Shown here one piece after another: positions 57,201 through 64,000 of a stretch of 64,000 nt of DNA (the first letter of the stretch is position 1; each line of letters opens with the position of its first letter). The DNA is taken from the NCBI GenBank assembly GCA_023213395.1, contig CM041465.1:119729741-119793740 (forward strand). Direction: 5' to 3'. Below the pieces are notes generated by a model that was not told where the DNA came from, did not search any database, and worked only from the letters and a program-made list of their open reading frames with translations. This stretch comes from Cycas panzhihuaensis (lineage: Eukaryota; Cycadophyta). The translations under genes were made by a program, and so were the position numbers.

Positions 57201-58060
57201 ACAGACCTAAGTGAAATTCACTACTACCTGGGGATAGAAATTCATAAGTTCAAGAGTGGTATCTTCATACATCAAAGCAAGTATACGACACAAATACTAA
57301 AAGACTTTAGTATGACGGACTGCAAACCATCTTTCACATCCATGTGCTCTGGAACCAAACTCGTTGTTGATCTAGATGGGAAGCCAATAAATGAGACCCT
57401 TTACAAGAAACTAGTCAGAAATCTCATATATCTTACTTCAACCAGACTAAACATTACGTTCGTAATGGGACTAATCTCAAGGTACATGTCTGCCCCGAAG
57501 GTATCTCATTAGAAGGAAACCAAGCATATTCTTTGATACCTGCAAGGAACAAAGGCTTATGACATTTACTACAGGAATCAAGGATCAAATTAGTTAACCA
57601 GGTACACAGACTCAAACTAGGCAGGAGACATTGATAGTCAAAAACCCATCTCTGGATATTGTTTCAACCTGAGAAATGGCATTGTGTCTTGGAGAACCAA
57701 GAAATAGTCCATCGTATCTTTATCTACATCTGAAGCAGAATACCAGGCAACAGTTCAATCCTCCTGTGAGGCCATCTGGCTAAGATGTCTTTTGGATAAA
57801 CTACAGTTTTCTCAAAATGTGGCAACCATAATCAACTATGACAATCAAAGCACCATTCAAATGATGAAGAACCTGGTTTTCCATGCCTGAACAAAACATG
57901 TTAAAGTCCATCATCACTTCATCCGAGAGAAAATAAACTGAGGGGAAGTCAAATTAACCTATTGTCCAAGTTCAGAACAATTAGCTGACATCTTCACAAA
58001 ACCTCTCCCCAAGGAGAAATTCCTGTAACCTCAGAGATAAGATCGACATGAAGGCAAAGG
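57201..58060 (+). pseudogene. Copia-D RNase H
   Basis: MTDLSEIHYYLGIEIHKFKS, YTTQILKDFSMTDCKPS, LYKKLVRNLIYLTSTRLNIT, then YTDSNxAGDIDSQKPISGYC, SWRTKK, STSEAEYQATVQSSCEAIWL, NYDNQSTIQMMKN, LADIFTKPLPKEKF. Five or more stops. A purine tract (ATTAAGAGGGGAC, 58069-58080) and the 3' LTR follow. Confidence 0.8.
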
Positions 58061-58080
58061 ATATGACATTAAGAGGGGAC

Positions 58081-58311
58081 GATAGAATATAATGTCTAAT
58101 CCTTTATATATTAATATATTATATCTAATCGTCAGCTTATAATATTTAATGTTAAGTAATGTAAATATTCTATGTTAGTCAGTCTAAAACCCTAATGGGT
58201 TATTAGATATCTCATGTATAAATATGTAGTCTATCTCTCATAATGCTCAAGAGAGTTCATTATTTTTTTTTTACATAGAGCTCTGATATGTCTAGATTCC
58301 CTAATCCAACA
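58081..58311 (+). repeat. Copia-D 3' LTR
   Basis: Starts GATAGAATATAATG (counterpart of TGTTAGAATACAATG) and ends CTAATCCAACA. It is followed by ACCTT and the rest of the GagEl-C LTR. Confidence 0.9.
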
Positions 58312-58316
58312 ACCTT

Positions 58317-58453
58317 TATATGTAGTGCCTAATTGGTAGGTGAAGCGGTTGCCAATAATGGTTGGAGGAGTTAAAGGTATATACAAGTATAAATATGTAC
58401 TCATCTCTTTTCAATTGAATTAATACAAAAGATTTGATATCCATGTTTTAACA
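58317..58453 (+). repeat. GagEl-C copy 2, 3' LTR, second part
   Basis: Continues exactly where 52612 left off (tatatgtagtgcctaattgg) to CATGTTTTAACA at 58453, matching 41313-41450. Confidence 0.85.
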
Positions 58454-58994
58454 TAGTAGCTTATTAATGGTAAGATGTACGAGTGTAACATCGTCTTTGC
58501 CATGGGTAATGGTTGTGGTTGTCTTTTTCTTTCATGACTGTTTCAATACAATTACTAAGCTCAATATTGATTGACTGTAAGCAAGATAGAAAATCATTAA
58601 CTTTTAAAAAATCTTTCTATTTCAAATCATACAATTTCTGTTTTAAAAAGGCTACTTGAGTGGTACTACCTTTTCATATTTGTTTTTAAGTTTAGTCCAA
58701 ACAATGGCAAGTTCATCTATGTCAATGAATTGTTGTCTGATATTATGAGAAAGGGAAAGAGGTGAAGATGGTGCCTAAGGCTCCTTCAGAGTTCATTAGA
58801 TACACCACATAGATATTTGAGGTTTTGCCTATAACTGGTTGAAATTCTCTGGTAACATATCTCCATAGCTTTTGTTGTTTAAGTTGATAAGACGCTTTCA
58901 GTTTCCAGTTCGTATAATTTTGGCTGACTAAAACTAAAATTTTATTATATAGTGTCGTCTTTGACATGAGAGTCATTTTGAGAAAGAGGTCCAC
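58454..58994 (-). pseudogene. Copia-F gag N-terminus
   Basis: The minus strand reads MDLFLKMTLMSKTTLYNKIL, LVSQNYTNWKLKASYQLKQQ, KLWRYVTREFQPVIG (58994-58743), the usual start of a Ty1/copia gag (NYxxW, KLWRYV). Less clear gag continues to 58454. It resumes on the same strand at 41132, after GagEl-C. Confidence 0.7.
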
Positions 58995-59080
58995 TTAGAT
59001 AGAAATCCTCTCGTTTATATTTTAAGAAAATAATTCAAGTAGTTAAATAAACAAGAAGAAAATTTTCAATCACATACCAA

Positions 59081-59393
59081 ACTCTTGAATTATTGAGAAA
59101 TAGAAATGTATATTAAATATAAAACAGGTTTATTATTGGATATATTGTGCTTAAAAAAAAAGAAGAAATGTTTTCATGATAACATACTTTAGAAATAATG
59201 AATCATAAGAATTGTGTTATATAATAGAAATGTCTTATGGGGTAAGTATGAAATAAGCAATTCTTGATGAAATTTAATTTGATATATATATGAAATCATT
59301 AACAATAACTACTATCTCATGCTTATAGTGTCAAATCATTGCCATTGTTTTGTAAATTATAAAAAAAAAAATAACATTGATAAATATATATAA

Positions 59394-59440
<47 letters not shown>
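59081..59440 (-). repeat. probable Copia-F 5' LTR (diverged)
   Basis: The low-coordinate end (tcttgaattattgagaaatag) resembles the 3' LTR end at 37104 (tgttgaagaattgaagcag). Just below it the minus strand reads TTTGGTATGTGATTG, a decayed Met-type PBS. The upper end is obscured by a TA microsatellite (59407-59438). Confidence 0.35.
59407..59438. repeat. (TA)n microsatellite
   Basis: TA run of about 16 units. Confidence 0.9.
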
Positions 59441-59442
<2 letters not shown>

Positions 59443-59700
59443 GTTCAAAAAAGTAAAGAGGTTGTCTTAAAAAAAAAAGACGTAAGATTATAATAAATTT
59501 ATAACAAAAAGCCCAAGTATAAAAAGGGGTATTATGTTAATAAGACTTAAACATTAAATATTAAATATATTAAAGGTTAAGAGTTCAAATATTAAGCATT
59601 ATATATATATTAAAGGTCATATACATAAAGGATTATATATTAAACATAATATACTAAAGTTATTATATATTAAAGTTTGAACATTAAACATTGTGCTTCT
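59441..59700. repeat. AT-rich block with short tandem words
   Basis: No gene. The words attaaa, attaaagg and cattatatatta recur at about 20-bp intervals between 59540 and 59690, giving an imperfect short tandem array. Confidence 0.5.
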
Positions 59701-60250
59701 ACCTATTACACACATTGATAGGTAGGCATAAGAGAAACAATGATTATCTTAATATAACTCTATCCATGATAGATTTGAGAAACATACACAGAGCTATTAA
59801 TTGAGCAAAACCATAGTCATTTCATTGTGATGGGTTGCATCTGATTCTCTTACAACTAGATGCGAACCTAGAGTAGTACACATAACTCTTACAAATATAA
59901 TACACAACACGTTTTCATTACAAATACATAGGCGTGTGGTGCTCTATATTCTATGATCACCCACACACACTCACGCGCATCCAAGAAATTCTTTCGTATT
60001 TATTCATTTTCTATATCCTGGAAATAACTACAATTCTATGGTTGTTTGCAACTACTTCTGACCCAAAATATTAACTTCTGATTGTTAACTACTCTAAATG
60101 TGACCACTTCTCCTTTTCATTATAACTATCTAGTTGCAACCAACCTCTATTAGTGGTTATAATCTCTCAGCACATATCTCTCCCATCACTATTCTTACGA
60201 GTGCCCCCACTCGTGATCAATTCAAAATTTCAAAAGAAATTTTACAATAT
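59701..60250 (-). repeat. Gypsy-Y 3' LTR (low border approximate)
   Basis: Directly below the purine tract AAGGGGGGAAAGGAG (minus reading, about 60266-60252) the strand runs TATATTGTAAAATTTC. It contains several gttgcaac/gttataac words (60030-60160) like those in the array at 62795. The low border is not fixed because no second copy is available. Confidence 0.45.
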
Positions 60251-60419
60251 ACTCCTTTCCCCCCTTAAATTTTTTTTCTAATAATTCCACTCTTTCCTGA
60301 TATTTGCCATTGCTTGGCAGACTTTCTGAGGATCAGGTTGGTATACTGTGCAGGGTGGATTAATTCCTTACTTCCTATAGTGATCATAAAGAATCCCCAC
60401 ATTGCGCAACACCTACAAC

Positions 60420-62040
60420 TAAGCCATTGTGGGTTTCTCTCTTGAGTGCAACTACTCAATTTCTTCTTCTAGTTTTTTGTTTCTTAGCTCTGTAGAGGGC
60501 AAATCTCTTCGTAATGAATAAATCATTGACCGAAAATTATTTGCATGTGTAGTATCCTCTCATATCTGATGTATCCACCCCCCCAACCCGTATATAACTC
60601 TCTTTAGTCCTAATGGAATTTGTTTATCAAACATACCTTCAAAAATTTTTACTAAATGCTCTACCCTGGATATGTCACGTGTCCAATGCATAATGAACTT
60701 AATTAAAAATTCTAGCTTGGCTTCACAAGAGCCAATTGATCATCTGCCTTCTAAATTCGCTACAAATTAGGAGGTGGTCATTTGTTCCTAGCTTCCAATT
60801 CATTCACTAATTGTCGGATTACTTTAGCTAAAAATGAGGTTTTCCAATGTGCCACATTATGTGGTTAGCATTCCATCAGATCAATTTCTTCCATCAAAAA
60901 TTCATCTTCAATGAAATCAAAATCTACCTTAGTTGGCTGACTTTTCTGAATTTTTATTATTTCTTATTTCCTCTTTTCTACCACAAGTTTCCTTTTCTTT
61001 TTCCTTTCCTCCTCTATATTCACAGGCTTATCTGGTTGTTGTTCTTGTTGGGATTCCTCCTCTAGGATTTCCTGCTTAACTATCACCCCATCTTCTCCTT
61101 TCTGTTTCCCACTTCTGATTTCTTCTCTTTCTTCCCAACTTCCTCATTGGTCTTCTTCTGCTTGTTGTGTTTATTCCTCGGTTGGTGAGGTCGCCTCTTC
61201 TTACTGCCCTTCATTATGATCTCCTTTCCGTAATGTGGTTAGGGGTTATTTACCTTACTTTTATGCAAAAACCACTGTTCTACCTTTTCTTAGATTTGTG
61301 TCAACCAGCCATTTTCTTGCTTTTTGAAATGTTCTATCCCACCAGTTAGCGTTGATTGCCCTTGTTCAGCTTGAGGTAGGTCCAGACCTGGACATTATGA
61401 ATACAACAATCCTTGAAACAAGGTATGATGGTAAAATACTATAGATTGAGTACTAACTTTGATATTATTCAATTTTTTTGAAAGCTTACTAGATAAAAAG
61501 GAAGCCCAATTAAACTTCTCTCCATGTGCCACTCTAAGGGGTATAGATCTCATCTCTGTTGGTACATACAAATTCTTTTGACTCAAGATAACTCGAGTGA
61601 AAAGAAAATGAGTCACCCACTGTTTATGCTCTTCTATAATACCCGCAATTCATATTCTAGAAGTAGAGATATCTGATACCTTAGCGCCTAGTTGGTTTGC
61701 CATTTGTTCTCACGAAATTCTTTTGTCCTTAGGCACCTCTTCACCTAAATCGAGTAGGCCTAAAATCTATGCAATAGCTTTGGCAGAGGTGTCTAATAAA
61801 TCGGGTTAATGCGGTATCAAATAAACCATTGATGACATAAAGCTAGATGCTACTGAAAATAATCTTGTTTGCATGTACTAAGCAAGTCTTGCTTTTGTAA
61901 AATTTACTTTCTTTCGTATTTGTTTGACATTGTCTTCCATTCTGCTCTAATTTGCTCGTCATCTGTCTCTCGAAAATTGATATGAATATCCAAGGTGCTC
62001 TTCATCTCTGGTCTCCCACTGCTATGTTCGATGCTCATTC
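60420..62040 (-). pseudogene. Gypsy-Y ORF3 (related to Gypsy-X ORF3)
   Basis: Reading the minus strand: RPEMKSTLDIHINFRETDDE, QIRAEWKTMSNKYERK, LDLGEEVPKDKRIS, QWVTHFLFTRVILSQKNLYV, PLRVAHGEKFNWASFLSSKL (the FNWASFL block corresponds to LNWSKFL of Gypsy-X), then a strongly charged linker (about 60900-61160) and a terminal coiled-coil-like segment SLRRDLPSTELRNKKLEEEI at about 60530-60460. Stops interrupt it, but it is readable over most of 1.6 kb. Position (between integrase and 3' LTR), middle block and coiled-coil end agree with Gypsy-X. No membrane segment. Function unknown. Confidence 0.5.
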
Positions 62041-62794
62041 TGTTTTTTAGTTTGCATTGCAAATTTCCTAATTAACTATGTTGTATTCAGTATCTCCTGC
62101 AAACTGCTATCATTCAAAATATGGGTTGTAATATCTGAGATACAACTAGGTCACATCGTTATTACCTACTGCCATGCATGACGACCACTTGTCACAACTA
62201 ACTCCGCCGTCACTACCCCCACTATGTTTTGTTATGACTTTTTAAATTTTGTCATTATTATTTAATACTTAAATCATATTGTTTTGCGTTTGTATCTTAC
62301 CGATGTGATTGCTTGATGGTAATTACAATCGTCTTGATATCTTCCAATTAACTCCCTTAGTTGAAAAACATTTATCATTCCTTTCCTTTAACCCGAGATG
62401 GATCACAAATTTCGTACATTGATTCTTTACTTCTTCTATTATTACATCATTCGCTTTGCAAATATAGCCTCCCCCTTTGTTTTGAAATTACCCTTTCTGT
62501 TGTCGATACTAGCCTTTCGATCCAAGTGATACTTTCCTCCGATTACGACTATTTCTCTTTTTTGGCTTAGGTTGTTTCCTCAATTTTCATTCTTGAGTTG
62601 TAACTTTCTATTATTCAATAGCAATATGTATGCCAAATTTACAATTTTACAAATTTCTCTCATAATGTTACAACCATCTACCTTCTTAATGGCAATTGCC
62701 TACATCCAAGTTGTTACCATTACTTCCCAATTTACGGCTTCATCTTATTGGTTATAACTGTCTATTTTTAGGTGACAATCGCTTGTGTTTCTAG
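62041..62794. other. unassigned spacer in Gypsy-Y
   Basis: No recognisable frame or motif between ORF3 and the repeat array. The composition is mixed. Confidence 0.35.
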
Positions 62795-63556
62795 TTACAA
62801 CTTTCAATCTTCTTGGTTGCAACCAACTGCTTGCCCAATTGCAATCTTTAGTCTTCTTAGTTACAACCGTCAACATCCCAGGTAACAACCCTTCTGTTCG
62901 TTATATCCTTAGTTGCAACTAACAGTGTCCCAAGTTGCAACCTTCGCTCTTCTTGGTTGCAACCTTTAGTTATCTTAGTTGCAACCACCTACATCCTAGG
63001 TTGCAACTTTCATTCTCCTTGGTTGCAACCTACTGTGTCCTTGTTGCAACCTTCAGTCTTCTTGATTGCAACCAACTGCATTCTAGTTGCAACTATCTAT
63101 GTTCCAAGTTGTAACCAACTGTGTCCTAGGTTATAACCTTCAATCTCTTTGGTTGCAACCAACTATACCCTAATTATAACTTTCAATCTTCTTGATTGTA
63201 ACCAACTGCGTCCTAGGTTGCAACCTTAGATCTTCTTAGTTGCAACAAACTACATCTGAGGGTACAACCACTTTATCATCATCACGTCTTTAGTTGCAAC
63301 CTTTTGTGTCCCGAGTTGTCCTGGGTTATGACTGCTTATTACAATCATACCCTTAGTTGCAACATTTTGTGTCCTAGGTTGCAACTGCTTATCATAGTCA
63401 CATTGCTTATTGCAACCTTTTGTGTTCTAGGTTGCAACCACTTGTCATAATCACATCCTCAGTTGCAGCCTTCTGTGTCCCACATTACAATCACTTATCA
63501 TAGTCACGTTCTTGGTTACAACCTTTTGTGTCCCCAATTGCAACCACTTGCCATAA
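62795..63556 (-). repeat. tandem array of the palindrome GGTTGCAACC
   Basis: About 760 bp of imperfect repeats. By eye I count 16 exact GTTGCAAC cores and several one-base variants. Consecutive cores are mostly 20-30 bp apart in the left half, where the unit is roughly 45 bp with two cores. In the right half a unit of about 50-55 bp recurs with cttatcatagtcac between cores. GGTTGCAACC is its own reverse complement. No open frame spans the array. Confidence 0.85.
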
Positions 63557-63641
63557 TAATAAGATTTCCTTATATTTGAAATGATTGAGGAATATCCACC
63601 CCCATGGTTTGTGCCCATTTTTTTTTGTTTTCTATTTTTTT

Positions 63642-64000
63642 TCAACTTGTTATATATTGTTGCAGTCGACTTGCATTGACTATTTTCTTAAGCAACGTTC
63701 CATCAAGTTGTTGGAGTTGCACTACTCCATTATATCGAATATAATTTACCTTATATGGGTCGAGCGACCACAATTTCAATTTTTTCGGTTTTATGCAAAA
63801 TTTACTATCATATAGAAGTACTAAATCTCCTACTTGGAATTGCGAAACTTTGAAGTATTTATCATGACACATTTTACATTTTTGTTTTTCTGCTTTTAAT
63901 TCCTATAAAACCCTTGCTCATTTCTCGTCCATTTTCATTAATTCTATAAATTGTTAATATCACGAATCCTCTTCTAGTAGTCGTAGTTGTAAAGCTACCA
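63642..64000 (-). pseudogene. Gypsy-Y integrase C-terminus
   Basis: The minus strand enters from the right edge with a helical Lys-rich segment and then KYFKVSQFQVGDLVLLYDSK, LKLWSLDPYKVNYIRYNG, VVQLQQLDGTLLKKIVNASR, LQQYI. This is the GPY/F-type C-terminal module of Ty3/gypsy integrases. The GPY motif reads DPY here. The last 76 codons (63872-63642) are open. Confidence 0.8.

Larger units (their letters stand above)
52613..58311 (+). mobile_element. Ty1/copia element Copia-D, complete with both LTRs
   Basis: LTRs of 231 bp at 52613-52843 and 58081-58311, PBS, gag, protease, integrase, RT, RNase H and polypurine tract in Ty1/copia order. Target duplication: ATCTT before (52608-52612) and ACCTT after (58312-58316). 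The undisturbed site in the other GagEl-C LTR reads ATCTT then TATATGTAG (about 41310). All frames carry many stops. Confidence 0.9.
41133..58453 (+). mobile_element. GagEl-C copy 2: gag-only LTR element with nested passengers
   Basis: 5' LTR 41133-41450, PBS 41451-41462, a short leader, then Copia-A (41613-48848) and unassigned DNA, gag and further small frames (50380-52373), purine tract, 3' LTR 52444-58453 (split by Copia-D). Between gag and 3' LTR there is no protease, integrase, RT or RNase H, and 50380-52440 keeps the same order as copy 1 (20296-21704). It sits in Copia-F gag. TAGGC lies before it and TAGTA after it, a weak match for a target duplication. Confidence 0.65.
37104..59440 (-). 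mobile_element. Ty1/copia element Copia-F, split by GagEl-C
   Basis: A minus-strand Copia whose halves lie at 37104-41132 (3' LTR, RNase H, RT, integrase, protease, gag C-terminus) and 58454-59440 (gag N-terminus and probable 5' LTR). The intervening 41133-58453 is GagEl-C with its own passengers. Order gag-PR-INT-RT-RH is the Ty1/copia order. It entered the Gypsy-X copy 2 3' LTR at 37103/37104. Confidence 0.75.
59701..64000 (-). mobile_element. second Ty3/gypsy element, Gypsy-Y, running off the right edge
   Basis: Minus-strand order within the window: integrase C-terminus (64000-63642), an array of GGTTGCAACC-type repeats (63556-62795), ORF3 (about 62040-60420), polypurine tract (60266-60252) and 3' LTR (about 60250-59701). 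The remaining pol and gag would lie beyond 64000. Confidence 0.7.

Overview
The window looks like intergenic DNA from a large, AT-rich seed-plant genome. A gymnosperm is plausible: the DNA is very gene-poor and holds old, heavily mutated, deeply nested LTR retrotransposons. The species is inference; no diagnostic host gene is present. I see no convincing intact host gene, no rRNA, no functional tRNA and no CRISPR. Nearly everything recognisable is retrotransposon-derived, and all coding regions carry stops or frameshifts.

Layout. At 1-2751 there is a gag-like fragment and a primer-binding site of a minus-strand element, then unassigned DNA. A minus-strand Ty3/gypsy element, called here Gypsy-X copy 1, spans 2752-17724: 3' LTR, an extra ORF3, integrase and RNase H, then 5' parts at 15287-17724. 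Its middle is split by foreign DNA that includes a minus-strand chromovirus (about 8770-12420). At 17725-19165 there is unassigned DNA with a compositional island. At 19166-22360 lie a Copia-A 3' end with its LTR, a degenerate copy of a gag-only element (GagEl-C) and a Copia-G reverse transcriptase fragment. Gypsy-X copy 2 (plus strand, 22361-37103) interrupts Copia-G. Its 5' LTR is split by a 5'-truncated L1-type LINE (22921-26675), and its 3' LTR holds an inverted solo Copia-A LTR with a perfect 5-bp target duplication.

From 37104 to about 59440 there is a nest. Minus-strand Copia-F sits in the Gypsy-X 3' LTR. Its gag is split by GagEl-C copy 2 (41133-58453), which carries Copia-A in its leader and Copia-D inside its 3' LTR. 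From about 59700 to the right edge is a second minus-strand gypsy (Gypsy-Y) with its own ORF3 and a striking array of the palindrome GGTTGCAACC.

The most interesting threads are these. (1) A third ORF between integrase and 3' LTR, with a C-terminal coiled coil, occurs in both Gypsy-X copies and in Gypsy-Y. (2) A gag-only, pol-less LTR element family occurs in two copies. (3) The Copia-A LTR carries a run of dyad symmetries upstream of its TATA box. (4) The insertion order can be read directly from LTR boundaries and target-site duplications. All family assignments come from reading motifs by eye; boundaries marked approximate are so.
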